Below, in pieces: positions 37,610-45,685 of a stretch of DNA of 64,000 nucleotides. Each line of letters opens with the position of its first letter. Positions within the stretch are counted from its first letter, which is position 1. Position numbers and translations under genes: made by a program. The notes under the pieces are model-generated. The model saw only the letters and a program-made list of their open reading frames with translations. It did not search any database and was not told the DNA's origin. Origin of the DNA: Colwellia sp. PAMC 20917 (GTDB lineage: Bacteria; Pseudomonadota; Gammaproteobacteria; Enterobacterales; Alteromonadaceae); NCBI RefSeq assembly GCF_001767295.1, contig NZ_CP014944.1, positions 1,116,001 through 1,180,000 of the forward strand. The letters run 5' to 3'.

Positions 37610-37619
37610 ACAAGCTTGT
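37610..37619. promoter_or_regulatory. Operator-like site 5, ACAAGCTTGT
   Basis: A perfect copy of the palindrome, 7 bases after the CARF-nuclease stop and 102 bases upstream of the darT start. Confidence 0.55.
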
Positions 37620-37720
37620 CAACAAAAGCAAAAATATTTAAGTCTGTAAACTTCTAATTATTGAAACAGGTGCTGCTTAACAAGCACACCTTTTTATTAA
37701 TAATTTAGAGGTACAGACAC

Positions 37721-38317
37721 ATGGCTTATAATTTTTCTGATGTTACAACCGTTGATCATATGACCCACATAGGAAATTTAGAAGGTATTTTGGCAAACGG
37801 ATTGCTTGCCCATAATAATCCGCATAAGAAAGTAGATATTAGTAATCAAGAAGTAAATGCTAGAAGAAGTGCCCTTGAGCCTATTTACAAAAAGAGCATG
37901 CATGATTACGTGCCTTTTTATTTTAACCCTAAAAATGCAATGTTGTATCGTAATCAGTGCCACTTTAAAAAAGGCGGCATTGTTGTATTGGGTTTTAATA
38001 AAAATATAATTGCAACACCTGGCGCCGTTTACACTAACGGTAATGCATCGCGAAAAGATACTTGTTTTTCTAATGATAAAAAATTTTTAGAGCAAATAAA
38101 TTGGGATTATGTATTTAGCCCTCGCTGGAATTATCAGGGTAATTCTTATGAAGCAATTAAAACAGCTATGATGTCTGAGTTATTAGTGCATGGCAAGGTC
38201 AGCATAGATAAGTTAGAAATAATCTTTTGTGAAACCGAACAAACTAAGCAGTATATTATTAACAATTTGAAGGTTGATGGTATTCGTGTTGAAGTTTGTT
38301 CACATATGTTTTTTTAG
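37721..38317 (+). CDS. darT: DarT-type DNA ADP-ribosyltransferase toxin
   Basis: A 198-residue DarT (DUF4433) protein. NAD-site features are THIGNLEGIL (His16), NARRS, the loop YVPFYFNPKNAMLY, and the catalytic Glu153 in MSELLVHGKV. DarT toxins ADP-ribosylate bases on single-stranded DNA and block replication, including phage replication. GAGG precedes the ATG. The antitoxin gene follows after 8 bases. It is placed between two type III CRISPR blocks, with operator-like site 5 in its promoter region. Base specificity cannot be told from the sequence. Confidence 0.9.
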   Translation: MAYNFSDVTTVDHMTHIGNLEGILANGLLAHNNPHKKVDISNQEVNARRSALEPIYKKSMHDYVPFYFNPKNAMLYRNQCHFKKGGIVVLGFNKNIIATPGAVYTNGNASRKDTCFSNDKKFLEQINWDYVFSPRWNYQGNSYEAIKTAMMSELLVHGKVSIDKLEIIFCETEQTKQYIINNLKVDGIRVEVCSHMFF

Positions 38318-38325
38318 GAGTTAGC

Positions 38326-39051
38326 ATGATTATTATTAAGCACGGAAATATATTTTCAACCCAGAGCCAAACAGTTGTTAACACCGTTAATTGTGTTGGT
38401 GTAATGGGTGCAGGCATCGCCTATGAATTTAAATTGAGATACCCAGCAATGTTTGATTTATACCAAGGCTATTGTGCTAAAGGACAATTAACAATGGGGA
38501 CATTATGGATATACAACGACCAAAGAAAGCAAGGTGCTTGCTCAAAGGTTTTAAATTTTCCAACAAAAACACATTGGAAAGATCACTCTTCACTTGATGA
38601 CATTAAATTAGGCTTACAAAAGTTTATCAGCACTTTTAAAGAGAAGGGGATCACCTCTATTGCTTTTCCTTTGTTAGGTGCAAGTTTAGGGGGGCTTAAA
38701 GAGTCTGAGGTGCTGTCTTTAATGAATGAGTACTTAACCGACACGGATATAGATATAGATATAGAAATTTGGTACTTTGATCCCAGTGCAGAAGACGATT
38801 TATATCCTCGCTTTCTTCAAATATTTAATACGTTAACTGATGATGAATTAAAAGTTCAGTCGGGGTTAAATTTAGCCGCTATTAAAAAAATTAAAGTGGC
38901 ACTGAATGAGCCAAATATTAATTCACTTAATGGATTGCTCAGAGTAAAAGGGATAGGTAAAACGACTGTTGAAAAATCGTTTCGTTTTATTATGAACAAC
39001 AAAACTGTTTTAAGTGATGCAACTGAACCAGTTGAACTTAGCTTATTTTAA
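38326..39051 (+). CDS. darG: DarG-type macrodomain antitoxin
   Basis: A 241-residue protein from the ATG at 38326 (AGGAG at 38316), although the frame is open further upstream. The N-terminal macrodomain (about 1-150) has VNTVNCVGVMGAGIA, the ADP-ribose binding loop of DarG. It removes the DNA ADP-ribose made by DarT. The C-terminal 80 residues, LKVQSGLNLAAIKKIKVAL and later INSLNGLLRVKGIGKTTVEKS (shown as LLRVKGIGKTTVEKS), form a helix-hairpin-like domain that probably contacts DarT or DNA. The gene ends at a strong terminator. Confidence 0.9.
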   Translation: MIIIKHGNIFSTQSQTVVNTVNCVGVMGAGIAYEFKLRYPAMFDLYQGYCAKGQLTMGTLWIYNDQRKQGACSKVLNFPTKTHWKDHSSLDDIKLGLQKFISTFKEKGITSIAFPLLGASLGGLKESEVLSLMNEYLTDTDIDIDIEIWYFDPSAEDDLYPRFLQIFNTLTDDELKVQSGLNLAAIKKIKVALNEPNINSLNGLLRVKGIGKTTVEKSFRFIMNNKTVLSDATEPVELSLF

Positions 39052-39187
39052 TAAAAATGGAAGGGTCATTAAAATATCTATATCCGACTTTCCGATCCCC
39101 TCATTCTATAAGCGATCTTAAAACTAGAATCTAATAGAAAATATTTCATGACCGATTTAGACCTATTTCTATCTACACTATCAACTT

Positions 39188-39258
39188 TTAAGGTGATATG
39201 TAAAATCTACTCTGAGCTAATACAAGTACCTTTATTAAGGTTTAAGCTATCACCTTAA
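39188..39258. repeat. Nested inverted repeats after darG
   Basis: TTAAGGTGATA at 39188-39198 pairs perfectly with TATCACCTTAA at 39248-39258. Inside the loop is a second hairpin, ACCTT-TATT-AAGGT. The structure sits in the 335-base gap between convergent genes and could be a small structured RNA, a terminator or a recombination remnant. Confidence 0.45.
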
Positions 39259-39334
39259 CTACTACTCAAATTTTATAATGGCTCCCAAGACCACATAAAA
39301 ATAGCATCATTTATTTTTATGTAAATAAAGTGCT

Positions 39335-39385
39335 TAAAGTAATTCATAACAGAGTTAGGTATATGAATTACTTTAGACTTTTTTT
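39335..39385 (+). terminator. Strong intrinsic terminator between darG and the NE0113-type gene
   Basis: TAAAGTAATTCATA (39335-39348) pairs perfectly over 14 bp with 39362-39375, then GAC and seven T. It ends rightward transcription from darT-darG, and the stem could also help the leftward cas operon, which ends at 39387. Confidence 0.85.
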
Positions 39386-39386
39386 A

Positions 39387-40553
39387 TTACAAAGCCTTTT
39401 TAGAAAGCACCATTACAGGCTCAACTTTAATCGGCTCTTTAGTAATTAACGTTATATTTTCTGGCGCTATCTTTAAACCGTATAACATTGCAGTTCCGTT
39501 TTCGTCTATTTTTTGAATAGGTTGTAAAATAAAGTTTTCTGCTGAGCGTTTTCCTAGTGCCTTATTGAAAGCCGATTTTACGTTTGTCTTTCTACCGTTA
39601 AAGTAAGTTTGATCCATACCTTTTCTCAAAGGACGATCAACTTTCTCCGTTATACCGTTATTAATTATCTCATAAAAATTTTTAAACGCTTCAGCATACT
39701 CTTTGTCAGGGTGGCCTTCATAAGGAATGCTGACTCCGTTTGACTTTTCTTTTGCTAAGTTTGCAAACCAAGCTAAAAAGGCTATTTCGGCATTCGCCAT
39801 AGGTATATTAATATTATTAGCTTTTACTATTTTCTGTATTAAATTTATCTCTAACTTAGGCGTTTCGTTATAAACATTCATTAACTCAATGGTTTCGGTG
39901 TAATTAGCTTTTCGTTTAATAATGCGATCCGGCATTTCATCACGCATGCGAACAAATGGAATTTCAGCCAATGTTACTTCAGCATTTTTTGCATTAAAAG
40001 AGATGTTATTGAAGTTGGTAACACGTTTATCTTTAAGTGTTGGATAAAAAAAATCTTTTACGTTCTCAAATTCTTCCGTAACTAACACATGTGATAAGCT
40101 ATCTTGAGCACGTCCGAATAAGCTCATTGCATAACCCATGAAAAAAGTCATGGTTTTGCGTCCGCCAGCTAAACTCGCAAAAATATTAACGTTATCCTGC
40201 TCAGTTAGCTCTCTTACATGATTGATTATATAATCAGCTAAGGCATTATGGTCACTTACGTTACGAGCATCAGCAACTTCTTTACCATTACTATCAGGAA
40301 TTACAAATATATTGTCTTTTGTAAATTTTATAGGCGGTAAATTATATTCATTACACAATTGCGTTAATTGTGATGGACTCTCACCATCTTCCATACCTAA
40401 ACTTATCCAGGCTTGATCTCGACCTTTTGATGTGGTAATTATTTGTATCTCATCAATAATTACGTTTTTATTAACGTATAAAGCATATATAGTTTCGGTG
40501 ACAACTTGAGGTGACATTCCGGTGACTGCTAATAAAATGTTATTCTTTTTCAT
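39387..40553 (-). CDS. CARF-domain protein of the NE0113 (TIGR02584) family
   Basis: A 388-residue CRISPR-associated protein, the last gene of the type III operon, 29 bases after cas6. The N-terminal CARF domain starts ILLAVTGMSPQVVTETIYAL and has the signature SLAGGRKTM at 127-135. The C-terminal half is winged-helix-like, ending with YGLKIAPENITL. No HEPN R-x4-6-H motif is found, so it is not a Csm6/Csx1 RNase as such. It may be a cyclic-oligoadenylate-regulated factor or a ring nuclease that switches off signalling. Its real activity is not known from the sequence. Confidence 0.8.
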   Translation of the reverse strand: MKKNNILLAVTGMSPQVVTETIYALYVNKNVIIDEIQIITTSKGRDQAWISLGMEDGESPSQLTQLCNEYNLPPIKFTKDNIFVIPDSNGKEVADARNVSDHNALADYIINHVRELTEQDNVNIFASLAGGRKTMTFFMGYAMSLFGRAQDSLSHVLVTEEFENVKDFFYPTLKDKRVTNFNNISFNAKNAEVTLAEIPFVRMRDEMPDRIIKRKANYTETIELMNVYNETPKLEINLIQKIVKANNINIPMANAEIAFLAWFANLAKEKSNGVSIPYEGHPDKEYAEAFKNFYEIINNGITEKVDRPLRKGMDQTYFNGRKTNVKSAFNKALGKRSAENFILQPIQKIDENGTAMLYGLKIAPENITLITKEPIKVEPVMVLSKKAL

Positions 40554-40582
40554 TTATTTATTTCCATTAATTATAAAACAAT

Positions 40583-41452
40583 TTATTCGATTAACTGGTA
40601 CTTGCCTAAACCGAAAGTTGTTTTTCCACCAATACTTAACTGCTCACCTATTTGTAACCATGGTAAGGCTTGTGCTATTTCACCATAATAACTGACCTGG
40701 CCTTTTAACCCACCAAACGGGAGTTGTCTTTGTTCTTTTAACGAAAAACGTTCCCAGTTTTCAAAGTAAATATGGTCACTTTGTTCATGCTCACCTAATA
40801 CGGGTAGTTCTTGATAAAGTGCTCTAAGAAGTTCTGGTTCATCGCAAACCCAAAACTGGCAAAGTTGACTAAAGCGACGAGATATTTGCTTTAGTAGTAG
40901 GGGTAGGTTAGGCGCTTGGTTTTGTAGTATTTTCCCGTGAAATTTTAAACGAACAGGCGTAATAAAGTTAACCGCTAGTTCTCGTTGTTCAAAAGCGTCG
41001 GGGCTAATAGTTAACCAATCAAGCAAACTCGTTATATGAATGCCCGCTTTGATTTTTCCCGGTAATAATGAGCTAACGCTGATCAAAGAAAAAGGTGTTT
41101 TTTGAGAGCCAAAACCTAACTTTTGTCCATACTCAAGCGCCTTAAAAACCGTAGGTGCTAGTTGTGTTATCTGTCCAATAAGGACAATATCGAAGTAATA
41201 AACTTCTTTTGCTTGCCAGTGCGTTTTGTGGTCTTCATTAGGGCATATAATATAGGGCTTAGGTTGCTGGTTGTCGTGCTCACCGTATAAAGCAAAAAAA
41301 GCACGTTCATCAATATGCTTTACTGCATGCCCTAACCAACCATGTAACATTGAGCCTTTAAAAGCGGGTAAAACAGTACTTTGCTTAAACTGAATATAAA
41401 TGCGCAGTTTAAGCAAGTCGCATTGTTGGGCGAGTAAGGTTAGTGCTTGCAT
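40583..41452 (-). CDS. cas6: Cas6 crRNA-processing endoribonuclease
   Basis: A 289-residue Cas6. The C-terminal half has the RAMP pattern and the glycine-rich tail LSIGGKTTFGLGKYQL, with GLKGQVSYYG before it. It cuts the array transcript in the repeats. The ATG at 41452 sits in a TGATG with the stop of the previous gene; the frame also allows a TTG one codon earlier. It is the only processing enzyme seen in the locus. Confidence 0.85.
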   Translation of the reverse strand: MQALTLLAQQCDLLKLRIYIQFKQSTVLPAFKGSMLHGWLGHAVKHIDERAFFALYGEHDNQQPKPYIICPNEDHKTHWQAKEVYYFDIVLIGQITQLAPTVFKALEYGQKLGFGSQKTPFSLISVSSLLPGKIKAGIHITSLLDWLTISPDAFEQRELAVNFITPVRLKFHGKILQNQAPNLPLLLKQISRRFSQLCQFWVCDEPELLRALYQELPVLGEHEQSDHIYFENWERFSLKEQRQLPFGGLKGQVSYYGEIAQALPWLQIGEQLSIGGKTTFGLGKYQLIE

Positions 41453-43671
41453 CAACTTTTTACCGTTAATTTATACACTTGGACTAATGACGTTATTTTC
41501 TCTTTACGAGGGGTTAGCTTTTTCTTATTTTTAATATTTAAGTATTCACACACTTTCTTATGGCTTGCTATGTTGTATAGCTCTTGCGCAGCGTCCTTTG
41601 AAATTTTAGTTTCGATAAAGTCATTAAGCATTGTTTCGATGGACACATTAAACTCTTGTTTTTCTTCAACAGTAATCGCTTTGGTTAACTCAAGTTTAAG
41701 TTGCATTACTTTTTTCATGTCTTCTGGCATATTTGCCATTTGCTCTACTAGTTTAGCTTCATGTATTGCTTTTAGTTTTTGTTCATTCTCAAAATCAAAT
41801 GACTGTTTTAATTTTACTTGTTTTTGTTTCTCGATATTAATCCAAGTATCGTCAGTAATTTCGGTTAAACACAACTCAGCTAAACGCCCTTTTGCGAAAC
41901 TTAATGAACCTGTAGATGCTTTACCATCACGACGGTTAATAGCTTTACCTAAATATGTCATCGGGGGTAATGAGGCTTTATCACTTTTTACATCCCTATA
42001 ATCACCGAGTGGCATATAACTCAAATCTCGATCTTTATTTTCTGCCATATTTGTCATAGCTAAGAAGTTTTGTAGTTGTACACTTTCACTCCAGCCACTA
42101 TCGTCTGAAGAATGTTGATCGTTCATATGATCAATAAATTGCTGAATATAATCATCAGTACCGCCACTTACCATATTTACAGCATCATTTGCTTTAATTG
42201 ATAAGTTATCCACTACCAGTTGTACAGCGCCAGCACCTAAAGGCTTGCCGTGGCCTAAGCCATGATATTGATTAGTAGCTTCTGCTTTTTTACCTAAAGA
42301 TAGACTCCAAAGTAAAGCACCTAATTCTTCATGCTTTAAGTTATGAAAAAATATTTTTCCTGAAAATCGACTATTAACATTTAAAAGTTCTAATTGGCTT
42401 TTAACTTTTAAATTTTTATTATCCGTTTGATTTTCCTTAAATTTAGTTTGAGTCACATAACGTTTCCAACCTGAAAGCTTAGCGCTTCCATCGTCATAAT
42501 CAGTATATTCGGTTTTGTTAGTTTGCTCTATATATGCACCTCTAAAGGTTGCTTTTGGCCCATTAAGGGTTACAGAGTTTGAAACTTTTATACCTTGATT
42601 TTTAATGACTGCCGCATCACTAAAAGCAACACGACTTTTTAAGCTAAAGCCTTGCTCTCTTAAGGTACCGAACATGAGTTCAGACATATCAAAATAATTG
42701 CCACTGGTACGAGCCTTTGTTTGCTGAATTGTTGCTAGGTCTGCAGCTGAATGGTTATAAAGTACTCTAGGCATTTTTGCCAAACCGAGTGAATGCAATT
42801 GGTTTTGACCTTTGTCAAACAATGCAAATACTGGGATACCTTTTTTAGACTGATTGTTTACTAAATACTGAATTTGCTCCTCGCCATGACTGATAAACAT
42901 TTTGTTGGCCTTATCATTAATGTCGTCACTTGAAGCGGAGACTGTTTTTTCTTCACCGTAAAAACAGTAACTAAATTCATAATCATCAGGTTTACTTTGA
43001 CCCATTCCTTTTATGCGATTATTACAAAAAACAAGGTGTGCTTCGTGTCCTGCTGAGCTGATATCTTCAACCCAAGTAACTCTGCCTTGCTTTCCTTCTT
43101 TTATATAAGTCGTAATATTAACAGGCTGAGACAGTGGTAATTTTTTATATTTAACAATGGCACTATCGTCATTTTTAATTGTTTTACCTAACGTCACCTT
43201 TAACTTACTATGCTTTACTTTAGCTAATTGGCAAGTAGTTAATTCCCAGCTACTATTTGTGGTATTAAATTTTAACCATGCAGGTAAAACAACTTTGTTT
43301 TGTATCACATTAGTTAAATAATGGCTTTTGCTTGATACGTCACGATAAGAAAAATGACTTTCATCAATTCCTGAAAACTTACCGAAGGAGGCAATTTCTA
43401 GTACGTTTCTGATCATGCCCTTTAAACTTGAACCAGGAATAACAGGATTACCCTTTGGATCTTTTGCCCATTGCACTAATGATGGCTGACCATCAATTTT
43501 TTTTTGCTCGCCACCTACACATAACGGGGTTGCATTGGTTAAGGTATAATCAATAACGCCTGAAATTCCATCTTTAAAAGGTACGTCATGGCTCACCAGA
43601 TGCGCCCAATCTGGCATGTAAATCCATTTTGATAATGGAACGAAGTGATAGGGAGTGTGAACTTGGCTCAT
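41452..43671 (-). CDS. Type III-D Cas7 with insertion (TIGR03986-type RAMP)
   Basis: A 739-residue RAMP protein. The N-terminal Cas7 part has the glycine-rich segment VIPGSSLKGMIRNVLE. The middle is long and not RAMP-like. A second G-rich loop YHGLGHGKPLGAGAVQL lies about residue 480, so one Cas7 fold with a large insertion is likely, as in the Cas7-insertion subunit of III-D and III-E systems. The C terminus (about 600-739) is helical and highly charged (EEKQEF, KKKLTPRKEK). It shares TAATG with the csx19-like gene. Confidence 0.78.
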   Translation of the reverse strand: MSQVHTPYHFVPLSKWIYMPDWAHLVSHDVPFKDGISGVIDYTLTNATPLCVGGEQKKIDGQPSLVQWAKDPKGNPVIPGSSLKGMIRNVLEIASFGKFSGIDESHFSYRDVSSKSHYLTNVIQNKVVLPAWLKFNTTNSSWELTTCQLAKVKHSKLKVTLGKTIKNDDSAIVKYKKLPLSQPVNITTYIKEGKQGRVTWVEDISSAGHEAHLVFCNNRIKGMGQSKPDDYEFSYCFYGEEKTVSASSDDINDKANKMFISHGEEQIQYLVNNQSKKGIPVFALFDKGQNQLHSLGLAKMPRVLYNHSAADLATIQQTKARTSGNYFDMSELMFGTLREQGFSLKSRVAFSDAAVIKNQGIKVSNSVTLNGPKATFRGAYIEQTNKTEYTDYDDGSAKLSGWKRYVTQTKFKENQTDNKNLKVKSQLELLNVNSRFSGKIFFHNLKHEELGALLWSLSLGKKAEATNQYHGLGHGKPLGAGAVQLVVDNLSIKANDAVNMVSGGTDDYIQQFIDHMNDQHSSDDSGWSESVQLQNFLAMTNMAENKDRDLSYMPLGDYRDVKSDKASLPPMTYLGKAINRRDGKASTGSLSFAKGRLAELCLTEITDDTWINIEKQKQVKLKQSFDFENEQKLKAIHEAKLVEQMANMPEDMKKVMQLKLELTKAITVEEKQEFNVSIETMLNDFIETKISKDAAQELYNIASHKKVCEYLNIKNKKKLTPRKEKITSLVQVYKLTVKS

Positions 43672-44198
43672 TATTTTCCTTCCTTAATATCGTTATTTAA
43701 AGTATTAAACCCTAAAAACTGTTGGCATATAGACAACCATCGTCCTTCATTAACGCCTTCGTTTTCAAGCTTCCACCATAAACGATAATTTGCACTTACC
43801 GCCTGCTCTTTAAGGTTTTTGCGAACAATAAGCTTTTGTTCGGTAAAAAATTGACTCTCGCTTTGCTTTTCGTTATTGCTTTCTTCAACAATAAAAGTAC
43901 TCAACTGGTAGATATCCCCCTGCTGCAATTTAATATGCAAGCTATGGTTTTTAGCATTACAATATTGCGCTTCTATTATGTAAGGCTTGCTAGGTACTTG
44001 GGCTGAAACAACCAGTTCATCTGTGTATTGCACCCAGCCTTGGGTAGCTGAGAATTTTTCAATAGCTTGCATTAATTCGCTTAGGCACACCATGCTTGCA
44101 TGCATGGTTAACTTTGCTGAAGACACGTTAGGCAGTTCTAACTCAGAGATATCAGTTTTAAGTTCATTGTACTGCGTTATTGATTCACTTAGGCTCAT
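43671..44198 (-). CDS. Csx19-like type III-D subunit
   Basis: A 175-residue protein between the two large RAMP genes, where csx19 (TIGR03984-type) lies in III-D operons. Beta-rich N-terminal two thirds, then YRLWWKLENEGVNEGRWLSICQQFLGF, a Trp-rich end. The sequence is not strongly recognisable and the call is mainly by size and order. It overlaps both neighbours by 1-4 bases. Confidence 0.55.
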   Translation of the reverse strand: MSLSESITQYNELKTDISELELPNVSSAKLTMHASMVCLSELMQAIEKFSATQGWVQYTDELVVSAQVPSKPYIIEAQYCNAKNHSLHIKLQQGDIYQLSTFIVEESNNEKQSESQFFTEQKLIVRKNLKEQAVSANYRLWWKLENEGVNEGRWLSICQQFLGFNTLNNDIKEGK

Positions 44199-45685
44199 GA
44201 GTTTGCTCCTTGTGTTTGTTCAGTTACTGAATAGCTATTTTCTGTTTTTATTATATCTAAATTTACCAGCCATGGTTTTTCTAGATTTGCCATCACTAAG
44301 CTTGTGCCTCTGCCACTTCCTGCTCCCATAGGTAATAAACCTAGTTTTAGGTCTTCCAAGGTATCACTTAGTGCTTGTTTTAATGAGGGCGATAACACGG
44401 TATCATTTTTGATATTTAGCGATAAGGTAAATTCAGGCTGATATAAAAGCTCTTCGCTGTAAAGTGCGCCTTTTCTAACACCGCCAGTAAATCGGTCAAT
44501 ACTATTGTGATGACGAATAGTCGTATCATTAAAGCTGATTCCGCAATCATCTACATATAAGCTTCCTGCAAGGCTGTTATCATGATCATTATCATCAGCA
44601 AAGCCTAATAATGCTTTCAAACCTTCAGGACGTGTTTCCCATTGTTTATGCGTTGCTGTTTCCATGTCTTCCGCCCACATGCTTTCTTTACCTAATAAAG
44701 CTTCATGACGTCGCCAGTGGAACGCAATTCGGTGGGCTAGAATGCCTTTTATGCTACTACCACATAGTACAGGTTTCGGGGCTGATATTATTGCATGGTT
44801 TTTCCCTGATACATTAGCCCATTCTACTTTTGGTTCACTGTAGGTGATCATAGAAATGCTTTTATCTGCTTCACCTTTATTATATTTCCCTAATAATTGA
44901 GAGCCTGCACCGGCGCGCCAATTATCGAGCGCCTTTAAAGGTAATTGGGCAAATAGTTGTTGTTCAGCTACAAAATTAATATTGTTCTTACTAGGTATAT
45001 TTTCTAATAAGGCATGATTATTCATTTTTTTAACAGCACCAGAAGCGTCATTTAAGTCAATAATTTCAACATTGCTGCCAATAACTTTTATTTTACCTAG
45101 ACCATTGCGCGTACTTGCACCTAATGCGAACAAGGGGTTTTGCCAACAGTTTAATAAGGCCTGCCATTCTAGTGTGATTGCGTTACTAGATAACTTGTCG
45201 TCATAAAACTTTATATCAATACAAAAGCGTACGCCTGAAGGTAATAAAATTTGGTCAAACTTACCTGTATTTTTCGCTACGCCTCTGTCATTAATACTCA
45301 CCCGTTCTCTATGATGAGGTCGAGCTTGAACCAACATGCTTAACAGAGTGTCTTGATTAATTTCTTCGGGAGTTAACAGGCCTTGAACAGGTTTGTTTTT
45401 ACTGTTGTGCAATATTCCACTACTTATTGTTAACGTTGATGATTGACTTTTATTGCCAGCATAGCCAAACCAGTTATCAATGCTTTTCTTATCAAGGTTT
45501 TCTTTATCGAAACATTCTTTTGCTAAGTGTTTCCATACACCCGCAATACTTGTTGCGGGTATATAAGGCAGGTTATTGGCATCTCTGGCAAGTTGACTGT
45601 CAAAACCGACTTCTCGGTTACCCGTATTAATGGCCATAGGGCTTTGTGTTTCTATAATTAAACGCGTTAAATAAACTTTACCCAT
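44195..45685 (-). CDS. Double Cas7 (Cas7-2x), Csm3-like
   Basis: A 496-residue protein from the ATG at 45685, which has GGGAG 8 bases upstream; the frame is open further. It has two RAMP units. The first has FDSQLARDANNLPYIPATSI, with the Asp that could cut target RNA, and the G-rich GASTRNGLGKIKV. The second has PKPVLCGSSIKGILAHRIAF and ends with LLPMGAGSGRGTSLV. Fused pairs of Cas7 are typical of III-D2 and III-E effectors. It overlaps csx10 by 8 bases. Confidence 0.82.
   Translation of the reverse strand: MGKVYLTRLIIETQSPMAINTGNREVGFDSQLARDANNLPYIPATSIAGVWKHLAKECFDKENLDKKSIDNWFGYAGNKSQSSTLTISSGILHNSKNKPVQGLLTPEEINQDTLLSMLVQARPHHRERVSINDRGVAKNTGKFDQILLPSGVRFCIDIKFYDDKLSSNAITLEWQALLNCWQNPLFALGASTRNGLGKIKVIGSNVEIIDLNDASGAVKKMNNHALLENIPSKNNINFVAEQQLFAQLPLKALDNWRAGAGSQLLGKYNKGEADKSISMITYSEPKVEWANVSGKNHAIISAPKPVLCGSSIKGILAHRIAFHWRRHEALLGKESMWAEDMETATHKQWETRPEGLKALLGFADDNDHDNSLAGSLYVDDCGISFNDTTIRHHNSIDRFTGGVRKGALYSEELLYQPEFTLSLNIKNDTVLSPSLKQALSDTLEDLKLGLLPMGAGSGRGTSLVMANLEKPWLVNLDIIKTENSYSVTEQTQGANS

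Noticed and set aside
39188-39258. Nested inverted repeats as an integron attC site
   Set aside because: The conserved GTTRRRY / RYYYAAC core sequences were not found.
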